Positions 36,606 through 44,899 of a DNA stretch of 64,000 bases are shown in pieces; the first letter of the stretch is position 1; every line of letters begins with the position of its first letter. The stretch lies in contig NZ_DBMV01000010.1 of the NCBI RefSeq assembly GCF_002298975.1, forward strand, positions 62,001 to 126,000. The letters are read 5' to 3'. The position numbers and the translations under genes were made by a program. A model generated the notes under the pieces. That model was not told the origin of the DNA and did no database searches. It was given only the letters and a program-made list of their open reading frames with translations. Source of the DNA: Ralstonia sp. UBA689 (GTDB lineage Bacteria > Pseudomonadota > Gammaproteobacteria > Burkholderiales > Burkholderiaceae).

Positions 36606-36687
36606 AGCCAGACATCCTCTGACAATCGAACCGAGGGGCGCGCCGGTACAATGCGTCCCAACACCGAACCGAGCATCCTGCCTCGTC

Positions 36688-37338
36688 ATGAAACAAGATC
36701 CGCGCTTTCCGAACCTGTTCATCCTCAATCACCCGCTGATCCAGCACAAGCTCACGCACATGCGCGACAAGGACACGTCCACGCGCACGTTCCGCGAGCT
36801 GCTGCGTGAGATCACGCTGCTGATGGGCTACGAGATCACGCGCAACCTGCCGCTGACCACCCGCCATATCGACACGCCGATGGGCCCGATGGACGCGCCC
36901 GTCATCGCCGGCCGCAAGCTGGCCGTGGTGCCGGTGTTGCGCGCGGGCGTGGGCATGAGCGACGGCCTGCTGGAATTGATCCCGTCGGCGCGCGTCGGCC
37001 ATATCGGCGTGTACCGCGACGAGCACCACCGCCCGGTCGAATACCTCGTGCGCCTGCCGGATCTGGAAGAGCGCACCTTCATCCTGTGCGATCCGATGGT
37101 CGCCACCGGCTACTCGGCCGTGCACGCCATCGACGTGATGAAGAAGCGCGGCGTGCCGGATGAACACATCCTCTTCCTCGCCCTCGTGGCCGCGCCGGAA
37201 GGCGTGGAGGTGTTCCAGAAGGCGCACCCGGGGGTAAAGCTGTTTGTCGCTTCGCTCGATTCGCATCTTGACGAGAGCGCCTACATCATCCCCGGCCTGG
37301 GTGATGCGGGTGACCGCCTGTTTGGTACGAAAAACTGA
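36688..37338 (+). CDS. upp: Uracil phosphoribosyltransferase
   Basis: Cytosolic salvage enzyme joining uracil to PRPP to give UMP. It has 216 residues. Diagnostic segments are NHPLIQHKLTHMRDKDTSTR at the N-terminus, VPVLRAGVGMSDGLL, and the PRPP loop FILCDPMVATGYSA. The C-terminus (YIIPGLGDAGDRLFGTK) closes the uracil pocket. It follows the nucleobase permease, and the pair would couple uptake with trapping of the base as a nucleotide. Confidence 0.97.
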   Translation: MKQDPRFPNLFILNHPLIQHKLTHMRDKDTSTRTFRELLREITLLMGYEITRNLPLTTRHIDTPMGPMDAPVIAGRKLAVVPVLRAGVGMSDGLLELIPSARVGHIGVYRDEHHRPVEYLVRLPDLEERTFILCDPMVATGYSAVHAIDVMKKRGVPDEHILFLALVAAPEGVEVFQKAHPGVKLFVASLDSHLDESAYIIPGLGDAGDRLFGTKN

Positions 37339-37364
37339 ACGGACGTCGTTTTGCGCAAACCAAG

Positions 37365-37391
37365 ACAGCCGGCATTGCCGGCTGTTTGCTT
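37365..37391 (+). terminator. Rho-independent terminator after upp
   Basis: ACAGCCGGC pairs with GCCGGCTGT around an ATT loop and is followed by TTGCTTT. It lies between convergent upp and the HerA-like gene and may act on both strands. Confidence 0.8.
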
Positions 37392-37408
37392 TGGTGCGTC
37401 AGAAGCGG

Positions 37409-38968
37409 TCAGCGCTTCTTCGACCCGCCGAGGATGCTTCCCAGTACCCCGCGCACAATCTCACGCCCGACCGTCGAGCCGATGGTGCGCATGGTCGACT
37501 TGGCCAGCGTTTCGACAATCGAATCACCTCGGCCGGTACGGCCAGTGCCCTTGGTCAGGATCGAGCCAACCTCACCAAGCCAGCCACCGTCCTCCTGTGC
37601 AGACGCGGGGGCGGGAGCGGGAGCCGAGCTTGAGGAGGCGCCGAAATCGGTGCCGATGGACCCCGGTGCGGGCGCAGGTGCGGCCCCGCCTGCTGCCACG
37701 CGCCCGGTCAGCTTTTCGTAGGCCGATTCGCGATCGATTGCCGTGTCGTAGCGGCCTGCCACCAGCGAGTTGGCGATCAGCACGCGACGCTCGTCGTCCG
37801 AGATCGGCCCGATGCGCGATGCAGGCGGCACGACGAAGGCGCGCTCCGTAATCTCAGGGCGGCCCCCCTCATCCAGCATGGAGATCAGCGCTTCACCCAC
37901 AGCCAGCTCGCCGATGGCTTGCTCGATGCTGAACTCGGGGTTCGCGCGCATGGTGGTGGCCGCCGCCTTGACGGCCTTCTGGTCGCGCGGCGTGAAGGCG
38001 CGCAGCGCATGCTGCACGCGGTTGCCAAGCTGACCGAGCACGGTGTCGGGCACGTCCGCCGGATTCTGCGTAACGAAATACACGCCCACGCCCTTGGAGC
38101 GGATCAGCCGCACCACCTGCTCGACCTTCTGCAGCAGCGACGGCGGCGCGTCGTTGAACAGCAGGTGCGCCTCGTCGAAGAAGAAGGCCAGCTTAGGTCT
38201 ATCCAGATCGCCCACCTCGGGCAGATGCTCGAACAGCTCGGAGAGCATCCACAGCAGGAACGTCGCGTACAGCTTGGGTGCGTTCAGCAGCTTGTCTGCG
38301 GCCAGGATGTTCACCACCCCCTGCCCGCCCACCGTCTGTAGCAGGTCGTTGATGTCGAGCATCGGCTCGCCAAAGAACTGATCGGCGCCCTGGGATTCCA
38401 GCGCAATCAGGTTGCGCTGGATGGCCCCGATGCTGGCTGCCGAAATGTTGCCATACTGGGTCGTGTACTCCCCCGAATGCTCGCCCACATGCTGCAGCAT
38501 CGCGCGCAGGTCTTTCACGTCGAGCAGCGCAAGGCCCGAGTCGTCGGCAATCTTGAAGACGAGGTTGAGCACGCCGGTCTGGGTGTCGTTGAGTTCCAGC
38601 ATGCGCGCGAGTATCAGCGGGCCCATGTCGGACACAGTTGCGCGCACCGGGTGGCCTTTCTCGCCGTACACATCCCACAGGGTGACGGGGCAACCGGCCC
38701 ATTGCGGCTCGGGCAAGCCACGCTCTTCCAGACGCGTCTTGAGCTTGTCGTTCGGCTGACCAGGCTGGGAGATGCCGGTCAGGTCACCTTTCACATCGGC
38801 CAGAAAAACCGGCACGCCGATCTTCGACAAGCCTTGGGCAATCGTCTGCAGGGTGACGGTCTTGCCCGTGCCTGTGGCACCGGTGATCAGGCCATGCCGG
38901 TTGGCGAGCTGGGGCAGCAGCACCAGTTCGGCTTCTGAGTTCTTGGCAACGAGGATGGGATCGGTCAT
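37409..38968 (-). CDS. HerA-like ATPase of the YjgR/DUF853 family
   Basis: A 519-residue P-loop ATPase. The Walker A is LITGATGTGKTVTLQTIAQG, with FLADVKGDLTGI next to it, and the Walker B is LAFFFDEAHLLF. The arginine-finger-like segment AADVPDTVLGQLGNRVQHAL is typical of the HerA/FtsK-related group. An Ala/Pro/Gly linker near residue 430 leads to a C-terminal helix region ending GSILGGSKKR. The function of the family is not established; DNA-translocase-like activity is inferred from homology. The start MTDPILVAKN removes a 27-codon extension lying in the yebC promoter. Confidence 0.9.
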   Translation of the reverse strand: MTDPILVAKNSEAELVLLPQLANRHGLITGATGTGKTVTLQTIAQGLSKIGVPVFLADVKGDLTGISQPGQPNDKLKTRLEERGLPEPQWAGCPVTLWDVYGEKGHPVRATVSDMGPLILARMLELNDTQTGVLNLVFKIADDSGLALLDVKDLRAMLQHVGEHSGEYTTQYGNISAASIGAIQRNLIALESQGADQFFGEPMLDINDLLQTVGGQGVVNILAADKLLNAPKLYATFLLWMLSELFEHLPEVGDLDRPKLAFFFDEAHLLFNDAPPSLLQKVEQVVRLIRSKGVGVYFVTQNPADVPDTVLGQLGNRVQHALRAFTPRDQKAVKAAATTMRANPEFSIEQAIGELAVGEALISMLDEGGRPEITERAFVVPPASRIGPISDDERRVLIANSLVAGRYDTAIDRESAYEKLTGRVAAGGAAPAPAPGSIGTDFGASSSSAPAPAPASAQEDGGWLGEVGSILTKGTGRTGRGDSIVETLAKSTMRTIGSTVGREIVRGVLGSILGGSKKR

Positions 38969-39140
38969 GGCGTTTTGGCGGGGATCAAACTCTTCGGGGG
39001 CGGCGCCCGCGCTCGACCGGATGGACGGGTCGGCCGGCGGGTTCAGCATGCTAAAATTGACGATCGATTATAGAGTGTGCAGGTGGCGTCAGACCGCCAT
39101 CTGCGCGCCAGATTCCACCGCATTCCGCTCGGAGAGTTTC

Positions 39141-39866
39141 ATGGCCGGTCATTCCAAATGGGCCAACATCAAACATAAGAAAGCCGCAGCCGACGCCAAA
39201 CGTGGCAAAGTCTGGACGCGCCTGATCAAGGAAATTACCGTGGCGGCGCGACTGGGCGGTAGCGATGCCGACTCCAACCCGCGCCTGCGCCTGGCCATGG
39301 ACAAGGCCACCGACGCCAACATGCCCAAGGACAACATCCAGCGCGCCATCCAGCGCGGCGTGGGTGGACTGGAGGGCGCGCATTACGAAGAAATCCGCTA
39401 CGAAGGCTACGGCATCAACGGTGCGGCCGTGATCGTCGACTGCATGACCGACAACCGCACGCGCACCGTGGCCGAAGTCCGCCACGCGTTTGACAAGCAC
39501 GGCGGCAACATGGGCACGCAGGGCTCGGTGGCGTTCCTATTCGACCACGTCGGCCAGTTCATCTATGCGCCAGGCACGCCCGAAGACAAGCTGATGGACG
39601 CCGCGCTCGAGGCTGGCGCCGACGATGTGGTCACCCATGAAGACGGCTCGATCGAGGTCATCTGCCCGCCGCACGATTTCGCCAAGGTCAAGACCGCGCT
39701 GGAAGCCGCCGGCTTCAAGGCGGAACTGGCCGAAGTCATCATGAAACCGCAGACCGAAGTCGAGTTCACTGGCGACGACGCGCTCAAGATGCAGAAGCTG
39801 CTCGACGCCCTGGAAAACCTGGACGACGTGCAGGAAGTCTTCACCAACGCGGTCATCGGGGAATAA
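39141..39866 (+). CDS. yebC: YebC/PmpR-family transcription or translation factor
   Basis: A 241-residue protein with the complete family start MAGHSKWANIKHKKAAADAK and the later NMPKDNIQRAIQRGVGG. Members are DNA-binding regulators or ribosome-associated factors that help translate difficult proline motifs, depending on subgroup. A GGAGAG box precedes the ATG. A long open frame upstream (38772) is the antisense of the HerA-like gene and is not part of this gene. It is monocistronic, with a strong terminator after it. Confidence 0.96.
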   Translation: MAGHSKWANIKHKKAAADAKRGKVWTRLIKEITVAARLGGSDADSNPRLRLAMDKATDANMPKDNIQRAIQRGVGGLEGAHYEEIRYEGYGINGAAVIVDCMTDNRTRTVAEVRHAFDKHGGNMGTQGSVAFLFDHVGQFIYAPGTPEDKLMDAALEAGADDVVTHEDGSIEVICPPHDFAKVKTALEAAGFKAELAEVIMKPQTEVEFTGDDALKMQKLLDALENLDDVQEVFTNAVIGE

Positions 39867-39883
39867 CACCGGGCCGCGTACAT

Positions 39884-39920
39884 AACGGCGATCGATCTTA
39901 CCGATCGCCGTTTTTGTTTT
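39884..39920 (+). terminator. Rho-independent terminator after yebC
   Basis: An 11-bp perfect stem, AACGGCGATCG with CGATCGCCGTT, has a 7-nt loop and is followed by TTTGTTTT. It separates yebC from purD. Confidence 0.92.
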
Positions 39921-39962
39921 CCAGATTTCGAATCGGATTTTGAATTTTTAAGCAGGTACAGC

Positions 39963-41231
39963 ATGAAAGTGATGGTGGTCGGTTCGGGCGGTCGGGAACA
40001 CGCCCTGGCATGGAAGCTGGCACGCTCGCCCAAGGTACAAGTGGTGTACGTGGCCCCGGGCAACGGCGGCACGGCACTCGACAAACGCCTGCAGAACGTG
40101 CCGATCACCGATCCGGAAGTGCTGGCCGCGTTTGCCGAGCGCGAAGGCATCCACTTCACCGTGGTCGGGCCGGAGGCGCCCCTGGCCGCCGGCATCGTCG
40201 ACCTGTTCCGCGCCAAGGGCCTGCGCATCTTCGGGCCGACCAAGGCCGCGGCACAGCTTGAATCGTCCAAGGATTTCGCCAAGGCGTTCATGCATCGCCA
40301 CGGTATTCCGACCGCCAAGTACCAGACCTTCAGCAACGCCGCCGAGGCGCATGCGTATGTTGACCGGGAAGGCGCGCCGATCGTCATCAAGGCCGACGGG
40401 CTGGCCGCGGGCAAGGGCGTGGTCGTCGCCATGTCGCCGGAAGAAGCCCACGGCGCCATCGACATGATGCTGGCCGACAACCGCCTGGGCGACGCCGGCG
40501 CGCGCGTGGTGATCGAAGAATTCCTGGCCGGCGAAGAAGCCAGCTTCATCGTCGTGTGCGACGGCAAGAACGTCGTGGCGCTGGCCACCAGCCAGGACCA
40601 CAAGCGCCTCCTGGACGGCGACGCCGGCCCCAACACGGGCGGCATGGGCGCCTACTCACCCGCGCCGGTGGTCACGCCCACGCTGCACGCCCGCGCGCTG
40701 CGCGAAATCATCATGCCGACCATCCGCGGCATGGAAAAAGACGGCATCCCGTACACCGGCTTCCTCTACGCCGGCCTGATGATCGACGCCGAGGGCAACC
40801 CCAAGACGCTCGAATTCAACTGCCGGATGGGCGACCCGGAAACGCAACCGATCATGGCGCGCATGAAGACCGACCTGTACGACGTGATGGATCGCGCCAT
40901 CGACGGCAAGCTCGACGGCATGGAACTCGATTGGGACCGCCGCACCGCGCTGGGCGTGGTGATGGCCGCCCACGGCTACCCCGATGCGCCGCGCAAGGGC
41001 GACGTCATCACCGGCATCCCGAAGGAGACGGAAGATAGCGTCACATTCCATGCTGGCACCACGCTCAAGGACGGCGAGCTGACCACCACTGGCGGCCGCG
41101 TGCTGTGCGTGGTGGGCTTGGCTGACACCGTCAAGGCGGCGCAACGTGCAGCGTACGGCGTGGTCGAGCAGATTCAATTCGCCGGCGCCCAGTACCGTAC
41201 CGATATCGGTCACCGCGCCATCCGCCGCTAA
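39963..41231 (+). CDS. purD: Phosphoribosylamine-glycine ligase
   Basis: ATP-grasp enzyme of de novo purine synthesis (GAR synthetase), 422 residues. The N-terminal domain begins MKVMVVGSGGREHALAWKL. The ATP-grasp core includes PIVIKADGLAAGKGVVVAMS and the metal/ATP site at ASFIVVCDGKN with DHKRLLDGDAGPNTGGMGAY. The metal-binding EFNCRMGDPETQ segment is present. No other pur gene is nearby, so it is regulated separately here. Confidence 0.97.
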   Translation: MKVMVVGSGGREHALAWKLARSPKVQVVYVAPGNGGTALDKRLQNVPITDPEVLAAFAEREGIHFTVVGPEAPLAAGIVDLFRAKGLRIFGPTKAAAQLESSKDFAKAFMHRHGIPTAKYQTFSNAAEAHAYVDREGAPIVIKADGLAAGKGVVVAMSPEEAHGAIDMMLADNRLGDAGARVVIEEFLAGEEASFIVVCDGKNVVALATSQDHKRLLDGDAGPNTGGMGAYSPAPVVTPTLHARALREIIMPTIRGMEKDGIPYTGFLYAGLMIDAEGNPKTLEFNCRMGDPETQPIMARMKTDLYDVMDRAIDGKLDGMELDWDRRTALGVVMAAHGYPDAPRKGDVITGIPKETEDSVTFHAGTTLKDGELTTTGGRVLCVVGLADTVKAAQRAAYGVVEQIQFAGAQYRTDIGHRAIRR

Positions 41232-41381
41232 CATCAATCACTTCGAAACCGCGCCGATGCCCCAATTTGGGGCGGCGCGGCAGTCGTCACCCCGGGTGAT
41301 CCCCGACTTGCCCGAGCGGCCCGCCCGCTACAATGGTGACAACCGCATGACTCTGCCGCCGCAGCGGCTCCTCCCGACCTG

Positions 41382-42290
41382 ATGGATACCCAAGCCGTCC
41401 GCGACTACCTGCTGGACCTGCAGGACCGCATCACCACTGCCGCCGGCGCGCTCGATGGCGGCACGTTCGCCACCGACGCGTGGGAGAAGCCGCCCACCGA
41501 ACGCCTGCGTGGCAGCGGCCGCACCCGCATTCTGGAAGGCGGTGCGCTACTCGAACGCGGCGGCGTCGGCTTCTCGCACGTGATGGGCGACACACTGCCC
41601 CCGTCGGCCACCGCCAACCGGCCCGAGTTGGCCGGACGCGGCTTCGAGGCAATGGGCGTGTCGCTGGTCTTCCATCCGCGCAATCCCTACGTGCCGACGG
41701 TGCATATGAATGTGCGCTGCTTCGTCGCCGTGCGCCCCGATGCCGAGCCCGTCTGGTGGTTCGGTGGCGGCATGGACCTCACGCCCTACTACGGCTTTGC
41801 CGAAGACGCCTCACACTTCCACCGCACCTGCCAGGGCGCTCTCGCCCCGTACGGCGACGAGCTGTACCCCCGCTTCAAGCAGTGGTGCGACGACTATTTC
41901 TATCTGAAGCACCGCAAGGAAGCGCGCGGCATCGGCGGCATCTTCTTCGACGACTTTGCCGAACTCGGCTTCGAGCGCAGCTTCGCGATGATGCGCTCCG
42001 TCGGCGACGCCTTCCTCACCGCCTGGCTGCCCATCGCCGAGCGGCGCCACGGCACCCCGTACGGCGAGCGCGAACGCGCTTTCCAGGCCTATCGCCGTGG
42101 CCGCTATGTCGAATTCAATCTGGTGTTTGACCGCGGCACGCTGTTCGGCCTGCAAAGCGGTGGCCGCGCGGAGTCGATCCTGATGTCGATGCCGCCTGCA
42201 GCCAACTGGCGCTACGACTGGCAGCCCGAACCGGGCTCGCCGGAAGCGGCGCTGTATACCGACTTCCTGCCGGCGCGCGAGTGGGTATGA
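41382..42290 (+). CDS. hemF: Oxygen-dependent coproporphyrinogen III oxidase
   Basis: Cytosolic heme-pathway enzyme making protoporphyrinogen IX, 302 residues. Conserved blocks are GVSLVFHPRNPYVPTVHMNV, WWFGGGMDLTPYYGFAED and GGIFFDDFAELGFERSFAMM. The C-terminus RGRYVEFNLVFDRGTLFGLQ and SGGRAESILMSMPP is intact. Its stop overlaps the nadD start (ATGA), so the two are translationally coupled. Confidence 0.97.
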   Translation: MDTQAVRDYLLDLQDRITTAAGALDGGTFATDAWEKPPTERLRGSGRTRILEGGALLERGGVGFSHVMGDTLPPSATANRPELAGRGFEAMGVSLVFHPRNPYVPTVHMNVRCFVAVRPDAEPVWWFGGGMDLTPYYGFAEDASHFHRTCQGALAPYGDELYPRFKQWCDDYFYLKHRKEARGIGGIFFDDFAELGFERSFAMMRSVGDAFLTAWLPIAERRHGTPYGERERAFQAYRRGRYVEFNLVFDRGTLFGLQSGGRAESILMSMPPAANWRYDWQPEPGSPEAALYTDFLPAREWV

Positions 42291-42982
42291 CGCATCCCAA
42301 CCTTGGCCGACCCTATCGCCTCGGCTTGCTGGGCGGCACCTTCGACCCGCCGCACGTCGGCCACATCGCCCTGGCCGAACTGTGCATCGCCCAGCTCGAC
42401 CTGGATGAGCTGCTGTGGATTCCGACCGGCATGTCGTGGCAGAAGAGCGCGGAGGTCACGCCTGCCCCGCTGCGCCTGGCCATGACTGAACTGGCCGCGC
42501 AGACTGTGCGGCCAGGCCGTGCACGCGTGCATGTCAGCCCCATGGAAGTCGAGCGCCACGGCCCAAGCTACACCATCGACACCGTGCGCGAACTGCGCGC
42601 CCTCTACGGCCCGGAAACATCGATGGCCTGGCTCATGGGCGCCGACCAGCTCGTCGGCCTGGACACCTGGCACGGCTGGCAAGACCTGTTCGAATACGTG
42701 CACCTGTGCGTGGCCACACGCCCCGGCTTCGACCTGCACGCGCTGCATGTGCCCGTCCAGAAAGAACTCGATGCGCGCCGCGCCGACACAGCATTGATAC
42801 AATGCGCACCCGCCGGCCGCATGTGGATCGACCAGACCCTGGCCGTCGACCTGTCGTCCACCCGCCTGCGCCAGCAGCTCGCCGCCGGCGAGCGCTGCGA
42901 CGCCGATCTGCCCGCTGGCGTGGCCGACCTGATCCAATCGCATTCGCTGTACCGCCGTGCCAATGGCACGGTCAGCGCTTAG
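42287..42982 (+). CDS. nadD: Nicotinate-nucleotide adenylyltransferase
   Basis: A 231-residue enzyme of NAD synthesis that adenylates nicotinate mononucleotide. The nucleotidyltransferase motif GGTFDPPHVGHIALAEL contains the catalytic HxGH. The C-terminal signature SSTRLRQQLAAGERC and the TWHGWQDLFEYVHL segment are typical. The ATG overlaps the hemF stop; a GTG two codons earlier is also possible. It is followed by rsfS after a weak terminator-like hairpin. Confidence 0.95.
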   Translation: MTHPNLGRPYRLGLLGGTFDPPHVGHIALAELCIAQLDLDELLWIPTGMSWQKSAEVTPAPLRLAMTELAAQTVRPGRARVHVSPMEVERHGPSYTIDTVRELRALYGPETSMAWLMGADQLVGLDTWHGWQDLFEYVHLCVATRPGFDLHALHVPVQKELDARRADTALIQCAPAGRMWIDQTLAVDLSSTRLRQQLAAGERCDADLPAGVADLIQSHSLYRRANGTVSA

Positions 42983-42994
42983 TGTTTGCACCGC

Positions 42995-43022
42995 GCGCTT
43001 AAGCAAGCAAGCGCCTTTTTTT
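42995..43022 (+). terminator. Weak terminator-like hairpin between nadD and rsfS
   Basis: GCGCTT pairs with AAGCGC around an 8-nt loop and is followed by a run of seven T. The stem is short, so partial attenuation is more likely than full termination. Confidence 0.5.
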
Positions 43023-43059
43023 GACCTTTTTCTCGCCCTCAACGTTCTTCTCAATCAGT

Positions 43060-43683
43060 ATGGATATTCGCAAACTACAACGCGTGATCGTCGACGCGCT
43101 CGAAGACGTCAAGGCGCAGGACATCAAGGTCTTCAACACGACCCACCTGACCGAACTGTTCGACCGCACGGTCATCGCCAGCGGCACGTCCAACCGCCAG
43201 ACCAAGGCACTGGCAGCGTCCGTGCGTGACGCCGTCAAGGAAGCCGGCGGCCACGTCATCGCCGTGGAGGGCGAAGACGTGGGCGAATGGGTGCTGGTCG
43301 ACTGCGGCGACGCCGTGGTCCACATCATGCAGCCGCAACTGCGTCAGTACTACAACCTGGAAGAAATCTGGGGCGACAAGCCGGTGCGCGTCCAACTCGG
43401 CGGCACGGGTGCTGGGCATGGCCTGCCCAAGGCCAGCGAAGGCTTCGACGACGAAGACAGTGCCGAGGAGATCACACCTGCCAAGCGCCGCACCACCAAG
43501 CCGAAGCTGGCCGGTGAGCGTCCGACCAAGGCCGCCGCGCCGGCGAAAACCTCCGCCAAAAAGACCACCAGCCGCCCCGCCACCAAGCGCGCTACCGGCA
43601 CGGGCAAACCGGCTACGAAAACCGGCGCAAAAACGGCCACCAAGCCGGCTACCAAGCGCGCTCCGGCCAAGCGCGCTTCGTAA
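43060..43683 (+). CDS. rsfS: Ribosomal silencing factor RsfS with a basic C-terminal tail
   Basis: Binds L14 of the large ribosomal subunit and blocks subunit joining in starvation. The RsfS domain covers residues 1-112 (HLTELFDRTVIASGTSNRQT, GEWVLVDCGDAVVHIMQP, NLEEIWGDKP). Unlike the usual 105-130-residue proteins, this one runs to 207: an acidic linker (120-138) leads to a tail of about 67 residues with 21 Lys/Arg and only one acidic residue, rich in Ala, Thr and Pro (PATKRATGTGKPATKTGAK). The tail resembles histone-H1-like or AlgP-type sequences and may bind nucleic acid. It has no homopolymer or frameshift sign, so it is part of the protein. Confidence 0.93.
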   Translation: MDIRKLQRVIVDALEDVKAQDIKVFNTTHLTELFDRTVIASGTSNRQTKALAASVRDAVKEAGGHVIAVEGEDVGEWVLVDCGDAVVHIMQPQLRQYYNLEEIWGDKPVRVQLGGTGAGHGLPKASEGFDDEDSAEEITPAKRRTTKPKLAGERPTKAAAPAKTSAKKTTSRPATKRATGTGKPATKTGAKTATKPATKRAPAKRAS

Positions 43684-43704
43684 CATCACGCGGGCAGTCT
43701 TGCC

Positions 43705-44175
43705 ATGCAGTTGCTGATCATTGCCGTCGGGCACAAGATGCCGTCCTGGATTGAGGACGGCTTCTCTGAATATGCCAAGCGCATGCCGCCCGAGCTGCGC
43801 ATCGAACTGCGCGAGATCAAGCCCGAGCAGCGCTCCGGCAGCCGCACTGCCGCCACGGTCATGCAGCTCGAAGCCGGGCGCATCGAAGCGGCCCTGCCCA
43901 AGGGCTGCCGCATGATCGCGCTGGACGAACGCGGCAAGGACCTGACCACGGCCGCGCTGGCCGAATCCCTCACCGGCTGGCAACAGGAAGGCGGCGACGT
44001 CGCCTTCGTGATCGGTGGCGCGGATGGACTGGACCCGGCGCTCAAGGCAAAAGCGCGCATGCTGATGCGCCTGTCGAGCCTGACCCTGCCGCACGGCATG
44101 GTGCGCGTGCTGCTGGCCGAGCAGCTCTATCGCGCGTGGTCGATCACGCAAAACCATCCGTACCACCGCGTATGA
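43705..44175 (+). CDS. rlmH: 23S rRNA pseudouridine-1915 N3-methyltransferase
   Basis: SPOUT-class methyltransferase acting on the assembled 70S ribosome, 156 residues. The family start MQLLIIAVGHKMPSWIEDGF, the knot motif VAFVIGGADGLDPALKAKAR, and the C-terminal LLAEQLYRAWSITQNHPYHR are all present. It follows rsfS by 21 nt and overlaps the next gene by ATGA, forming a ribosome-related operon. Confidence 0.97.
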   Translation: MQLLIIAVGHKMPSWIEDGFSEYAKRMPPELRIELREIKPEQRSGSRTAATVMQLEAGRIEAALPKGCRMIALDERGKDLTTAALAESLTGWQQEGGDVAFVIGGADGLDPALKAKARMLMRLSSLTLPHGMVRVLLAEQLYRAWSITQNHPYHRV

Positions 44176-44795
44176 CCATGGACACGCCGGGCAGCCCGCA
44201 CCTCTACCTCGCCTCGCAAAGCCCGCGCCGGCAGGAACTGCTGCGCCAGATCGGCGCACGCTTCGAGCTGCTGCTGGCTGACGGCGATGAAGATGCCGAA
44301 GCGCTGGAAACCGTGCTCCCCGACGAGACTCCCGACGACTACGTCCAGCGCGTCTGCGCGCTCAAGGCCCAGGCCGCCGTACGCCGCCGCATCGCGCGCC
44401 ACCTCCCCGCCCTGCCGATTCTCACCTCCGACACCACGGTCTGCCTGGGCGGCGAGATCCTTGGCAAGCCTGCCGACGCTGCCGACGCCCACCGCATGCT
44501 GCGCGGCATGTCCGGCCGCGAACACCGCGTACTGACCGCCGTCACGGTCGTCACGGCCGATGGCACGCCGATGCACGCGCTGTCCATCTCCGACGTGCGC
44601 TTTGCCGTGCTAACCGATACCGACATCGCCCGCTACATCGCCAGCGGCGAGCCTTTCGGCAAGGCTGGCGCCTACGGCATCCAAGGCCGCGCAGCCGCCT
44701 TCATCGCCCATATCTCGGGAAGCTATTCGGGTATCATGGGCCTGCCCTTGTTCGAGACCGCCGCACTGCTCGCGCAAGCCGGCATCACGCTATAA
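44172..44795 (+). CDS. Maf/YceF-type nucleotide pyrophosphatase
   Basis: House-cleaning pyrophosphatase of 207 residues. The Maf motif LYLASQSPRRQELLRQIG is at the N-terminus. SDTTVCLGGEILGKPADAAD contains the catalytic Asp, and EPFGKAGAYGIQGRAAAFI follows the same order. The type (dTTP/UTP or m7GTP) cannot be told from these motifs alone. The ATG overlaps the rlmH stop; the 12-codon upstream extension is inside rlmH. Confidence 0.94.
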   Translation: MTMDTPGSPHLYLASQSPRRQELLRQIGARFELLLADGDEDAEALETVLPDETPDDYVQRVCALKAQAAVRRRIARHLPALPILTSDTTVCLGGEILGKPADAADAHRMLRGMSGREHRVLTAVTVVTADGTPMHALSISDVRFAVLTDTDIARYIASGEPFGKAGAYGIQGRAAAFIAHISGSYSGIMGLPLFETAALLAQAGITL

Positions 44796-44899
44796 CCCGC
44801 ACGCCAACAGGTGTGCGAGGGCCGGTTCCAAGACACGCTTCGGGCGAGCATGACCAGCCCAGAGGCGGGTGCTGAAACCCGCTCTCCTGGTGTCCCTCC

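Noticed and set aside
36606..36660. CTGACA and TACAAT hexamers upstream of upp as a sigma-70 promoter
   Set aside because: The spacer is about 22 nt, too long for a standard promoter.
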